Positions 22,834 through 35,900 of a DNA stretch of 64,000 nucleotides are shown in pieces; positions within the stretch are counted from its first letter, which is position 1; each line of letters begins with the position of its first letter. The notes under the pieces were generated by a model. The model worked only from the letters and a program-made list of their open reading frames with translations, ran no database searches and was not told the origin of the DNA. This DNA is from Poecilobothrus nobilitatus (Eukaryota > Arthropoda > Insecta > Diptera > Dolichopodidae), in assembly GCA_947095535.1 (NCBI GenBank), contig OX352774.1, forward strand, positions 217,298,965 through 217,362,964. The letters are read 5' to 3'. Made by a program: the position numbers and the translations under genes.

Positions 22834-23416
22834 AAAAATACAAAATATGGACGTATTGTAAATAGGTACTTAATACTTTAAGTACATACATATTCATAGC
22901 TTTACTTCTTTATAGCTTACATATACTTACGTAATTTTTAAATTTTAATGTCTAGTTATGTTTAAGGTTACTGAATATGGTGTCACAAAGTAATTAATTG
23001 CTAAATATGATGTCATAAATGGAAAAACGCAGAAGTAATTAATTGCTAATTCTGTTTGTGTCAAATTAAACAATTGTCATGTTATATAGTTAAATCTGAG
23101 ATGTAGACAGGATATTTCTATTATTTTCCTCAAAATATATGTAAATTTTTGAGTTTTATAATTTTTTTTAAGTACCTATTGAAATTTGTAGATATTCTTT
23201 TTGAATTTTTTATTCTATTTTCAAAATCATTTAAATTAAGATTTTTTATACGATTATGAAAAAATACAGAACATATCCCTAGTTGCTCCAGAGTAAATAT
23301 GGGTTTTTTTTTGTATTTGATCGAATGCACCAAAAGATTTAATTCTTCTATAGTACATATCTAACTAATTTGGAAGATTTTCCATAGAAATATTTTTATT
23401 TTACTTGATTGTTTAC
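22834..23416. other. AT-rich non-coding DNA, no feature
   Basis: Direct short repeat AAGTAATTAATTGCTAA around 22989-23005 and 23032-23048. Nothing else recognised. Confidence 0.5.
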
Positions 23417-23418
23417 TA

Positions 23419-23903
23419 CACCTTTTTTACTTTAACTGAAAACCTTTTTTAAGTGAAAAGGTTCACTTTTAAGTGAAAGATATTTTAATGTAAGTGAAGA
23501 CATTTTCATTTCAAATGAAGATTTTTTATTTTAACTGAAGGAATTTTTTTTTCAATGAAGACTTTTTATAATGAAGGTATTTTTCTTTAATGAAATTTCT
23601 TTATTTCAGTAATTTAGTTAATATACACATATAATATATGTGTATAAATATAAATTAATAAATAATACCTTATGTATTATATACTATATATGTATACACA
23701 TATGTTATATATTTTAACTAAATTACTGAAATAAAGAATCTTCATTGAAAAACAAATTCCTTCAGTTAAAGTAAAAATTCTTCAGTTAAAGTAAGAATTC
23801 TTCAGTTAAAGTAAAAAGTCTTCCTTTGAAATAAAAATGTCTTCACTTACAACAAAATATCTTTACTTAAAAAAAAATTATTTCAGTTAAAGTAAAAATG
23901 GTG
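23419..23903. mobile_element. 485-bp foldback MITE with repeated arms
   Basis: The whole element is an imperfect inverted repeat centred near 23660. Terminal 20 bases on the left are CACCTTTTTTACTTTAACTG; the right end reads CAGTTAAAGTAAAAATGGTG. It is flanked by TA on both sides (23417-23418, 23904-23905). Each arm consists of several variants of a roughly 20-bp unit, TTCAGTTAAAGTAAAAATTC on the right and its complement on the left. The arms meet through TTTCAGTAATTTAGTTAATA and its mirror around an AT-rich loop. No open reading frame. The TA duplication suggests Tc1/mariner-type mobilisation, but the superfamily is uncertain. Confidence 0.82.
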
Positions 23904-23905
23904 TA

Positions 23906-25889
23906 TTAACCTAAATATAATTAATGTAATTCTTAACTTAACTTAATTCTTAACTTAATTTTTATAGTTAAATTTTTAAATAAAAATTTTAAATTTAAAT
24001 ATTTTAAAAGCATTTCCGTAAAATGTAGGCACCCTGAAATATGATATATTAAATTTCTTATACTTAGTTCAAAAAAAAACAAATAATTGGTAAAAAAAGG
24101 GGTAGGGTAAATCAAAGATAAGTGTTTTATTTTCTAAATATGGTAAACTGTAGGTTTTAAATTAATGTTGTAAAGTTTTTTTTTCCTATTTTTTCTTTTT
24201 TTGGCATTAGAATAAGAAACAATTCTAAAATTAAGCAAAAAAGAATGTAATCCGTAACGTAATTTTTAAAACAAAATGTTGTATTTTTAATTTAGTAATT
24301 TTTGTTTTTATGACAAATGTCTTATATTAGTAACACAAATGTTTTAAATTATATCAATGTATATTTATTCTTAAATTGTGGTATCAGTAAAATTTGAATT
24401 TTATGTTAGGGCGTTTTAAAATTCTAACAGCATTTTTGACATTGCTAATTTTGTAATTAATTATATTATTTATTTAAAAAATGAAAAAAAAAAAATCTAT
24501 AGATATTTTTTAATCAGTTAATTTTGATACTAAAAAATTCATATGTTTTATGTTTTAAATTTTTATACCTACAGTTATTACCTTTTAAAATATAAAACGT
24601 TAAATAATCAAAATAATCTACATAGGTGTTATTGATTGCTTTCCATCGTCTTATATTGTCCTATTGGTTAATTACAATTGTTAGGTATTAATAGTAACGC
24701 CGCATGAATCTTTTTTTGATTTAATTATCGGATAGTTATAAGTGTTAGGTAGTTATAATATAATGTGCAGCATTAAATGTACAACATCCAAAGATAAAGG
24801 TGAATATTTGTATTGTAAACAAAATATCAATTTAAAATTAATTTTTATTTTCTAAACTTCCCTTAACTGCTCTTGATCAGACTTTACATATAATTACTAA
24901 AAGTTGTAAGTAAGTATAACCTATTATTTGGTCAAAAAAAGGGGTAATGGTGTTTAGTGGGTTAAAATCCGATAAACTCATATATAACTCATGCTCGCTT
25001 TACTTCTCTATAGTGTCTTTCAATGATTCTCCACTCAAAAAATAAATAAATATATGTATACAATTTCTTCAAATCACATACAAAACATTACATGAATAAA
25101 AGTTTTTATTCATATTTTCTGTCTTTAAATCCACTTAAGATATAAAGGTTTTAGTACCTCATGTATCTATTTTGATTTAAAAAAAAATGTATAGTTTTAT
25201 ACTGTAATTTAATTCAATGTGAAAATGAACCAAATAAAAGCTTTTTTTTAGTATTATCTTTAAGTAGGTATGTAAGAATACAATGAGTAAATTTTTGAGT
25301 AGTTTTTTATTTGAATATATTTATTTATTATTTGTTTTAATTGTTTATCTTAAAAATAAAAGTTTTTAGTGATTCTTTAATATATACATATACATAATAT
25401 GTATTTATTTCAAAATGTAAAATTTCTATATCATAAACAAATAAACTATAAAATTATTTTTATAGGGCAGAATCTGGAACAAAATATTATGGAATTTGGT
25501 ACATATGTAGAATATAGAATGCAATTATGTACATATAAATATTTAAATGTTTTTTTTTTTTCGGGTTTATGTTATAATAAATTTTCTTAAAAAAGATCTA
25601 ATTTAATTTTTTGTATTCTTAAAATTATTTTAATTATTAAAACTATAAAATTTATTTAAATACTTTTTTTTAAAATTAAAACTATACAAAATACAAATAA
25701 TCGAAAAAAAAATATTTAAATTTTCAGCAACAACATTTCGATAATTGGTCGAATTTCAGGAGGGATCACTTTTGTTATTTTCCTTAACCTTAAATCAATA
25801 AATTTAATTGCTTTAAGACAAAAATTCAAGGTAAAATTTTTATTGTCAAATGACGATTAGTTACAAAAATTTTGAATAATATATTTAGT
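23906..25889. other. AT-rich non-coding DNA, no feature
   Basis: No gene, RNA or transposon end recognised. At 24940-24970 GGGGTAATGGTGTTTAGTGGG weakly resembles the sub-terminal motifs of the MITE at 9324-10538, but no structure supports a second copy. Confidence 0.45.
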
Positions 25890-26043
25890 CGAATGCTTAA
25901 AACTGAACTTAAACTCAAATTTTACTTATTTTATAAAATAAAAACTCATTTTTAATTGAGTTTTACAAGGCAAATTGCTGTTCAGAACGACCTGTTGCTT
26001 AGAAAATTGAAATTTGAGTTCAAGCTCCATTTTATGCATTTTA
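25890..26043. mobile_element. Small foldback MITE (family 3), copy 2
   Basis: Left arm CGAATGCTTAAAACTGAAC..AAACTCAAATTT; right arm AAATTTGAGTTCAAGCTCC..TTTTATGCATTTTA. These match the arms of 18054-18168, but the loop is different and longer. TTAGT occurs just outside the left end and just outside the right end (about 26045-26049), a possible 5-bp duplication. Confidence 0.6.
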
Positions 26044-26330
26044 CTTAGTGTTGTCGAATATTATAATATATTGTCATTTTGAGGCAAATATTTTGTCAAT
26101 TAAGCATTTCAAACATTCATTACTGCTTTGAATAACTATAATATTTATTTATATATAGAATTTGAAAGTTTTAGGAATATTTTAAAATTTAGAAATTTCC
26201 AATATGAATATAGAATTAGAAAATTTTTGCAACTGATCATTACGTAACGATCAAAAATTTCCCTATTATTTTATATTTATCTGGTCACATCAAATAAAAC
26301 GATTTTAAAGATAAAGATATGGCATATCTT

Positions 26331-26529
26331 TTTTTTTTTGTTTTTTAGTGCATTTTTCTGCCACATAAATGTGAACAGGAAATTACACAGCCTTTCCTTT
26401 TTAAGCGTGGCTGTAAATATCGTAAGGGGGAATAACTCTTACGACGTCTGTGGGATACGAACCTACACTCCCTGGATGTTTACAGTGTATTTTATACGCT
26501 TTTATCCACTAGACCACAGATGCCCTTTT
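26331..26529 (-). mobile_element. tRNA-derived SINE (family 1), minus strand
   Basis: The minus strand reads: head GGGCATCTGTGG-TCTAGTGG, B box GGTTCGTATCC, body with CGTAAGAG/CCCTTACG pairing and ACAGCCACGCTTAAAAAGG, then tail CACATTTATGTGGCAG and a poly(A) end (the T run at 26331). It is flanked by GCATATCTT (26322-26330) and GCATCTCTT (26530-26538), a 9-bp duplication with one mismatch. The open frame at 26338-26562 (+) is an antisense reading of this element. Confidence 0.87.
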
Positions 26530-26538
26530 GCATCTCTT

Positions 26539-28115
26539 ATACATTGCATATTTGATTTTTGAACTTTAATCTTGTCTCTAATTGAGTTTATTTGATGAGT
26601 TTTTTTCTTGAAAACTTGAGATTTATGTATAATTTTTTTATTTTATAATACCTAATACCAGCATTAACTGTTTGGGGGATATGCAACAAATAACTACTGA
26701 CCGACATCTATGTGATCTTCCTTCAAAAGGGTTTTCTTACACCGAATGGATTATACTACCTCGAATAATTAAACTGTAGCGTAAATGCCCTTTATAGATT
26801 TTGACATGTCGGAAGATTTATGAAGGTAATAAATAAATTAGCTTTGACTCATCTTGACGTGTTGGAAGATTGAGTCAAAATTAACCACGCGAAAACGGTA
26901 TTCGGCATTCGCAGATTAATTGTATTCCACTCAGTTTTTTCTCTTGCTGAATTACTTAATAAATGTAATATAAAAAAATATAAAAAGAAAAAAAAAAAAA
27001 GAGAAGAACATGTAATGATATATTAATTATGTAAGAAAATAAATATAAAATAAGTTAAAAAATAAATAAATAAAAAAATGAATATATATATTTTCATCTT
27101 TTTTCATATTTATATATGCAATCCTTAAGTAACACAAAATCAACGTAAAAATGTTATTCTATGTATATACATATATTTGCTGATGGTAATGAAAATAATT
27201 TCTTTATAGTTATATATGCAAGTAAATTGCATTATAAGATACTTTTTGATATTTATTATCAGAATTAATTCATAATAGACAATAAGTATATAATTAATAA
27301 ACTTTCTTCAAATTTATCTAAAGCGTAATTAATTTGAACTTTTAGTAACAAACTGATTGTTTTAATAGAATAAAAAGCAAAAACAAAAAAATTTAAATAT
27401 TATTTCATTTTAAATTTTCTTCCCACTATTCATTTCAATTTAAAAAAAATTTTAACCCACTTTATACAAAAAAAAAAAAAAAAAAACTTTTCTTCGGATA
27501 TTCTTTGAATAATTATGAAATTAAATTTTTTCATTGAGTTGAAAATTAACTTTTAAAATTGTTTTTCTTCTCAGTGTGATTGATATCAAAAAAAAGTAAT
27601 TTTTTTTTTATATATTTTTTCTATTTTATTTTAAAACTTTTCTTTACTATTTACTATTACTGTGTATTTAAAATCGTATTAGATTATTCGTAATTTGATC
27701 AAATTTTTTCAGATTTTTTTTTTTTTTTTTTATAATTTTGTACTTGTATTATTTTTACAAGTATCGATTTAATTCCAACAGCAGTTTTCTCTACTCATGT
27801 TTTGTACAAATCTAAAAAAAAATACAAAAAAAAAAAAAAAACAAAACAAGGTCGTGTAATAATTTTTTTTTTTTTTTGTTTATTATCTAGACACATTTAA
27901 GTTTTTCTTTTTTATTATATATTTTTTTTTTTTCACTTTTTTTTTTTTGTTTTTATTTCTATTCACTTCCTTTTTTGAAATGATGAACTTATTTTTTTTT
28001 TTTTTAAGATTCATACCATTACTTATTTACTTTCTATTCTTCATCCATTTCTTCTTCTTCCATAATAAAAAAAAGAAAAAAAAAAAGAAAAAGTTAAAAA
28101 TCAAATCAAAAAAAA
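26539..28115. other. AT-rich non-coding DNA with long homopolymers
   Basis: No gene recognised. At 26805-26900 the motif TTGACRTGTYGGAAGATT occurs twice, about 60 bp apart. Long poly(A) and poly(T) runs occur at 27471-27486, 27717-27731 and 27826-27841. The frame at 27947-28216 (+) runs through poly(T) and poly(A) and then into the DINE-like element. Confidence 0.5.
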
Positions 28116-29712
28116 AACGAGGAAGAATACAGTTGACTTTGTCAACTCTTAGATACCCGTACGAATCGTTAGTATGTTCACAGCCTGTCACTCTGCTTAC
28201 AATATTATTTTTTTAATATTTTAGTATTTTAAAATAATTTGGGTGAATTTTATAATTTCTAGAACTATGGGTTGTACATATATTCAAACTATATGTTTAT
28301 ATACATTCTTCAAAAGCAGATTCTAACCTTTCACATAACGATTATCAATCCAAAACTTTTTCAAATATTCTATAGTACCATTTAATACTAAGCGGTAAAT
28401 GTATATTAAATTTACTAAGTACAAAACAGTAAATATAATTTTAAATATTATATTATATTATATTTAAATATTCCATTGACAGAAAAATTTCTTATAAGTA
28501 CAATAAAATACATATATGTATGTAAATACGGCGCTATATAATATACATCTATACTCTTATCATTCATTCACTAGTGACATATACGATATGTAAATAAACA
28601 TGATATTATATAAGTATGTATATATATCAATATCATATAAATAAAAATTCTTCAAGCAACCGTTATGTTGTTTATTTAATTACATTTTTTTGTACTACGC
28701 ATTATATCCTCAACAATTTCAAATTATCGAGTAAAATAAAATGAAAAAAATTCGTTAAAGAAATTTGTGAGAAAATTTGAAAAAATCAAGTAACACTTTC
28801 GTCAATTATAAAGTAACCCTATATTATTAAAAAAAGTTGTTAACAGAAATAAAAGTATAATGTTGGAGCTTTAATTTTTGTGTATTACTTCAAAAAAATT
28901 TTAACAGGTGTTCAAGTTACAGGTGTTTAAAAATAGGAAATTTTCAGTTTTTGACCCCTTACAGCTCCTAAACGGGGGGTGATACAAAAAAAATTTCTGA
29001 AATGGCTCATACTAATTTTCAAAGATCTAACTTCTGTCAAAATTTCAAGTTTCCAACTTTAACCGTTTAGAAGATGGAAGGGTTAAAGAATTTTGCAAAA
29101 TTTGAGTTTTGCATAACGGTAAATTAAGACACCGTATGCCAAAATTATATATTTATTGTATATATACTTTTAAAGCTAATGAAAGTAGTAATCATTTGGC
29201 GTTTTCAAAATGAAGATATACCTTATACAACTTGTGCTATAATAATTTAAATATGGAGCTTTTTTGAACCTTTGGGGAGCTGTAGCTCCGTAACGGGTGG
29301 GGCTACAAAAAAAAGTTATTAAAAATAAAATTAATATTTTTGTGAGATCTATCAGTGGTTAAAATTTCATAGCTCTATTACAAAAAAAATGTGGGGATCT
29401 AAAAGTTAGGTGTTCGAGAGCTACCCTAAGGCTTGCTCCAAACTCAACCAAAAAAAATAGGGAACCTACAAATTACTCCCAAAATATTTTGTGTAAATTT
29501 CAAGATTTTAGCTTTCTTAGTTTTTGAGTTAGCGTGCTGACGGACGGACGGACGGACGGACGGACGGACGGACGGACGGACATGGCTCAAAAGTCTTAGA
29601 ATTTTTTTCTGATCCGATCCATACCTTTGAAGGTATATCTAGCTCGCTTATTTCGAGGTGTTACAAACGGAGGAGTAATTTTATTATACCCGATCCTATC
29701 GTACGGGTATAA
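28116..29712 (-). mobile_element. DINE/Helentron-like non-autonomous element, inverted left copy
   Basis: On the minus strand the 5' end is at 29712: TTATACCCGTACGATAGG folds on GATCGGGTATAA. Then come CTCCTCCGTTTGTAACACC, ten tandem TCCG units and a long non-coding body. The 3' end has GTTCGTACGGGTATC (inverse of the 5' ACCCGTACGA), the hairpin AGTTGACAAAGTCAACT, and terminates ATTCTTCCTCGTT. This layout (5' sub-terminal inverted repeat, GTCY microsatellite core, matching 3' repeat, terminal hairpin) is that of DINE-1/INE-1 elements. Nearly identical to the inverted copy at 31374-32948. No helicase is encoded, so it depends on an autonomous element elsewhere. Confidence 0.82.
29541..29580. 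repeat. (CGGA)10 microsatellite in DINE-like element
   Basis: Ten uninterrupted CGGA units. The equivalent position in the right copy (31506-31521) has only four units, so this array accounts for about 24 bp, essentially all of the length difference between the two arms. Confidence 0.95.
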
Positions 29713-31373
29713 AGAAGAAAAAAAAAGTGAACCTATTATATCAAGAAAGTGAATCTTTCGTGATCAAAATCAAAAATTAAAATAAAAAGGAAAAAAACAA
29801 CAAAAAAAAAAAAAACACTCTTTTAAATTCGTTTTACCCAATTAACTTTCAAATTTGTTGTGGTTGATTAATGGTAATAAATGGTGACTAGTAGCAAAAT
29901 TAAACTAAAATTACGCTTAATTTTTTTGTTAAAATTTTAGTTAAAAAAAAAAAAGACGTTAATAATTTTTTTAAATTAATTAAAAAAAAAATATAACAAA
30001 AACAAAAGAAAATTATTTTTAAAAAATGTTTCACTCAAGTTTTACTGAAATTGTTTTGATCTTCTTCCAACTCAAATTGAACCAATTAACTCAATTCTTA
30101 CTTAAGTATTTTACTTATTTTACTCTATTTATTCTAGTTTGTATCCAGTTTTTTTTTTTTTTGTTTTTGTTACATATTTAACTGTTTTTCAATCCTGTTT
30201 CATATAACGATAATAATACTAAGTATTTAGGTTAATAGTACTAATAGTTATTTTTCTTGTAAAGATGATGTGTAAAGAACATTTTGCTTAATATTTGTAT
30301 TGATTGGAAAATTAATTATTTATGTTTATAATAAGTATTAGTTAATATCAAAATGGTTTATAGTAGCAGTTAATTTAGTTCATCTAACTGTACTAAATTA
30401 CATAAGGTAAGAAAGGTGAACTAGATCAGAATTGCACGTTATTTCTCTACAAAAATGTTAGACGTGTAATAGACCTTGTAGAATAGACTATGAAATAATT
30501 TTGTATAGAATAGGTGAATTATTTGCTTAGACAAAGTTTTTGAAAAGTATTAAAAATCTTTAGTGAAGTAAAGGTCCTATGCTTCTAAGTAATCAGTAAG
30601 CAATTAAAGAATGTTTGTTTTTTTGAAAAAAAGTTTGTACTTGAAAGTTAAGATAAACAATTTAAAAACAAGATTTGATTTTAATAATCATTTAACTATG
30701 TATCAATTATTTACTTTCTTCTTCTTTATTTCTTAATTTTTAATTACCAATTGTTGTTTCTAATCTTTTAAATTTTGATTAATCATGCGAATTTGTATTG
30801 ATTCTGATTAATATTGTTCACCTTTTTTTTTATAAGGTTACCCTTCTATATTATTATCCAGCCATATTCTCTTTATAATAATTTGGCAAAAAAGATTAAC
30901 GATTTAAATGAGAATAAAAGAGGTATGGCTGAAAGATGAAAATAAATTCCACCAATTACGATGACATGGCAAAAGTTTTTTAGTCTATGCAGACCAACTT
31001 TACGTTTGAAGCTATGCAAGCTTAACTGAATTGCTGAAAATTATAGTTACCAGTTTTTTGGTAATATAAAAAATAATTTCACTAATGTTATTAAATATTG
31101 TTAACTCATTTCAATGGTTCAATGGTTTTCCGACTTCTACGAAAAATTATGAGATAAAAATGAAGAGAGCATTGGTTATAACACGCTGGGTAAATACTAT
31201 TCATCTTGTGATGACGGGATCATACTAAATAATATAAATGAAGAACTAAGTTAAATCGGACGTATGGTAGACAATATCTAAAAAACTCCTAGAAACTATA
31301 AATATTATCAGAGCTTTTTTTACGAAAAATTGATAATTTTAAATGTTTCCACTTCAGATGTTAATTTTTATTA
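29713..31373. other. Spacer between the inverted DINE-like copies
   Basis: 1.66 kb of AT-rich DNA with no recognisable gene or repeat. It would form the loop if the two flanking 1.6-kb copies paired. A slightly less AT-rich patch near 31160-31260 has no readable motif. Confidence 0.55.
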
Positions 31374-32948
31374 TTATACCCGTACGATAGGATCGGGTAT
31401 AATAAAATTACTCCTCCGTTTGTAACACCTCGAAATAAGCGAGCTAGATATACCTTCAAAGGTATGGATCGGATCAGAAAAAAATTCTAAGACTTTTGAG
31501 CCATGTCCGTCCGTCCGTCCGTCAGCACGCTAACTCAAAAACTAAGAAAGCTAGAATCTTGAAATTTACACAAAATATTTTGGGAGTAATTTGTAGGTTC
31601 CCTATTTTTTTTGGTTGAGTTTGGACCAAGCCTTAGGGTAGCTCTCGAACACCTAACTTTTAGATCCCCACATTTTTTTTGCAATAGAGCTATGAAATTT
31701 TAATTACTGATAGATCTCACAAAAATATTAATTTTATTTTTAATAACTTTTTTTTGTAGCCCCATCCGTTACGGAGCTACAGCTCCCCAAAAGTTCAAAA
31801 AAGCTCTATATTTAAATTGTTATAGCACAAGTTGTATAAGGTATATCTTCATTTTGAAAACGCCAAATGATTACTCCTTTCATTAGCTTTAACAGTATAT
31901 ATACAATAAATATATAATTTTGGCATACGGTGTCTTAATTCACCGTTATGTGAAATTAAAATTTTGCAAAATTCTTTAACCCTTCCATCTTCTAAACGGT
32001 TAAAGTTGGAAACTTGAAATTTTGGCAGAAGTTAGATCTTTGAAAATTAGTATGAATCATTTCAGAAATTTTTTTTGTATCACCCCCCGTTTAGGAGCTG
32101 TAAGGGGTCAAAAACTGAAAATTTCCTATTTTGAAACACCTGTAACTTGAACACCTGTTAAAATTTTTTTGAAGTAATACACAAAAATTAAAGCTCCAAC
32201 ATTATACTTTTATTTCTGTTAACAACTTTTTTTAATAATATAGGGTTACTTTATAATTGACGAAAGTGTTACTTGATTTTTTCAAATTTTCTAACAAATT
32301 TCTTTAACGAATTTTTTCCATTTTGTTTTACTCGATAATTTGAAATTGTTGAGGATATAATGCGTAGTACAAAAAAGTGTAAAGAAATAAACAACATAAC
32401 GGTTGCTTGAAGAATTTTTATTTATATGATATTGATATATATACATACTTATATAATATCATGTTTATTTACATATCGTATATGTCACTAGTGAATGAAT
32501 GATAAGAGTATAGATGTATATTATATAGCGCCGTATTTACATACATATATGTATTTTATTGTACTTATAAGAAATTATTCTGTCAATGGAATATTTAAAT
32601 ATAATATAATATAATATTTAAAATTATATTTACTGTTTTGTACTTAGTAAATTTAATATACATTTACCGCTGAGTATTAAATGGTACTATAGAATATTTG
32701 AAAAAGTTTTGGATTGATAATCGTTATGTGGAAGGTTAGAATCTGCTTTTGAAGAATGTACATATAAACATATAGTTTGAATATATGTACAACCCATAGT
32801 TCTAGAAATTATAAAATTCACCCAAATTATTTTAAAATACTAAAAAATTAAAAAAATAATATTGTAAGCAGAGTGACAGGCTGTGAACATACTAACGGTT
32901 CGTACGGGTATCTAAGAGTTGACAAAGTCAACTGTATTCTTCCTCGTT
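31374..32948 (+). mobile_element. DINE/Helentron-like non-autonomous element, inverted right copy
   Basis: Plus-strand copy of the family: 5' TTATACCCGTACGATAGG, four TCCG units at about 31506-31521, the body, and the 3' hairpin AGTTGACAAAGTCAACT at about 32910-32930 followed by TGTATTCTTCCTCGTT. It matches the reverse complement of 28116-29712 end to end with only scattered single-base differences and the microsatellite change. It is the reference uninterrupted copy that reveals the MITE insertion and internal deletion in the copy at 8802-10933. Confidence 0.82.
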
Positions 32949-35900
32949 AATAATGAAACTTATTTGATAAAGAGCAAAAGTTTTCTTATTACATTCTAAC
33001 AATTAATATGTAAAAAATTGCATTGCATTTTTATTGATATTGATATTTACATTTACTACCTTATAATGTGAAAATTTTTGAGTGTTTTTCTTTGTTTTTT
33101 TTTTTGTTTTGATTTGTCATTTAAGTTAATGGTTTTAATTTTATATATTATACCCATAACTCAATTTCATGCTGTGTTCTGTTTTAATCCTTTGCATTCA
33201 TATTATGGTTTCGTTTCTTTATCTTTGCTTCTTAATTTTTTTTACTTTTTTTTAAAATTTCTATCTAAAATATTTTTGACTAGTATCCCATATGTACAAG
33301 TGTCATAACAATTTTCTGAAAAATATTTTATACTTAATAGAGCAGAACAAGAATAATATGAAGCGTATTCCTTTGTAAAGTTTCCTTTAGTTTGTTTTGT
33401 GAAAAAAATTCTTACAACCTCAGTCTTAGAATGAACATTAACAATAGTGTAGAATTTATGAAAAGCGGGCTGAGTTTACCGCAAATCAACTTTATAGCAA
33501 AACTAAAGAGCTAAATTTTAATGCTTCTGTAAACATTCTGTCTCAGGTGTCTATGACAGTTGATCTAAACCCGTTTTTTAAAAAGACATTTGTCATAAAC
33601 CCTGTAGTTGACATTATTTTAAATGCTTTTTATTAAAACTGGTTTGTACAATTTAACCAACCTTATTACGTAACAAAAATATCATCTACAAAAAATTTAT
33701 GTCAAATATCCCATTTGCCAACAGCATTTTATGCGAAGTGTCCAACTAACTGTATATAACAACTGTATACTTATTTGAAATGTGAAGTCAGTACAGCAAT
33801 TGTATACTAAATAAATGGAATTTTGCTAAATGATTTTTTACGCTAACTTGACTTTATGCTAAAAGTCTTTTTATGACGACTGCGTTTATGCCAAATATCT
33901 TTTTAAGAAAAAAGTAAAGTAAAGATAAAACACTCCATTCTATATTAATAGCTTCTTTATCAATAAAAAATAAATATGTTTCATGTTTATGAAAATGATA
34001 ATTTTAACTGAAAAATATTATATAATTAAATTAAAAATATAAAAATATATAATGACATCTAATGAAATTTAATTTTAATGAAAGTACCAAAATTTTTAAA
34101 ACAGTGTCAAAAGTGCCACAAAGAAAGTACTAAAAATGGCACTATAGTGAAATATAACAGTAAGAGTACTGTCATAAAATAAAATAAAAATTTTATAAAT
34201 ATATTTTCATTAAATTATTTAGTTAGCATCTCTAGTTTTGCATATTATGCAGCCTGAATATAGTAAAATGATGATTTTCATTTTCCAATTTTAATTTTTA
34301 CCTTCATGATTTCATCTTCCTATACATTTGCCAAATCGTGATTTCATGTACAGATTTTCAATAATTTTGTTTTGTTTGATACTAATATATTTAAAAAAAC
34401 TGCAACTATATCTAGTTATTAAAGATTCAATATATATATATTTATATATATACTTATTTAATATAAATAAATTTGAAGTTTTTATATAAAAATGCCTATA
34501 TATATATCTGCATATTCACATATAGTTGACAAGATCTTTGAATTATAAAAATTAAAAATTAAATATTGGATTGAGTATTTTTTTAATATTCAAAGTTTTC
34601 ATTTGAAAGTTTTCTTCACAAACAAAAAAAAAAAAAATTAAATAGTTTTTATTAAGTGGAAAACTCTAGACAAAAGAAGTTTATTTCATATATACATATA
34701 TATATATATATTTTTTTTATAGTCCATTATAATATTGGATTGAAAATTTTATGATCCATCTTTTATAAAAAAAAAAAACAAAAACTTAACTAAGTCATTT
34801 TTTTATATACATATATATATATTTATATATATATATGTATAAAATTAATGCAACAAAATTTATTTGAATTCATTTTAGTTTTTCTTTTAGCATCTAAATG
34901 AATTATTTATATTGAATGGAAAATGAATGGAAAATAAAAAGAGTTTGTGTAGGTTGGTTTATTATAGAAAACACAAAAAAAAAAAAAAAAATTTAATACT
35001 AGATTTCTTTCATTGTTTTTTTTTTTCATACAGAAGTTTTTCTTTTAAAACGAAAAATTTTCTATTGTTTTTCTACCCGATCGCTCATATTATTTTAATA
35101 AACATGATGAAAATAATTCCGTATTTTATACAAAAATATGATGATATCTATATATACATATTATGTATTTATAATACATATATAATATGATATATTTTAA
35201 TATGTCTGTAGAATTTCCTCATCCAGCTTTGATCTTTTTCTCTTTAATTCTTTAACTAGCTTTTTATTGTTTTTGTTATTGTTTTCTTTTACAGACTTAC
35301 AACTGCCATATTAAAATGTATAAAATAAAAAAAAAAAAATAAATAAAAATAAAAAAAAATGGTATTGTGTATTATATAGTGATGTCTTTTTCTTAACCAT
35401 AATCTTTATCATCTTCATCAGAAACAATCAATATCAATGAATAATAATACATTTAATAATGATTATGATCGTTATTATTTTATTTAATGTGTGGTGAAAA
35501 TTTTAACTGACTAACAGTACTTTCATTCTTTTTCTTTCTTCATTTGACCATGATTCCTTCCTTCTTTTACTTTACTTATGTATAGTTATATATGTTTGTT
35601 GGTACATTTTTTAGCATATTTTTACAAGCAAATTATTTGGAAAAAATAGGTTTAAGTTGTTTTAAGCTGTTTGTCGAAATATTTAAAAAACTTTTATACC
35701 AATTCTAAAGTAATAAAATTTTTTGATCTTAGATTCTCATTACCAATTAATTTGATAAAATAAAAAAATTCGAAAAAACCTTAAAACACAAAAGCCTTTC
35801 AAACTCATGTTTTTTTAAAATGCTAAACTAAACACTAGGAACGAATTTGTTTATACTAATGCCGGTTTAGTTAAATGTTAAAGGGTAAATGAAATTTAAA

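Noticed and set aside
26338..26562. Open frame with CHINVNRKLHS, similar to one at 44333-44584
   Set aside because: The shared peptide (also in 20261-20542) comes from the antisense strand of the SINE, not from a protein family.
27947..28216. 89-codon plus-strand frame
   Set aside because: It translates poly(T) and poly(A) runs and then the end of the DINE-like element.
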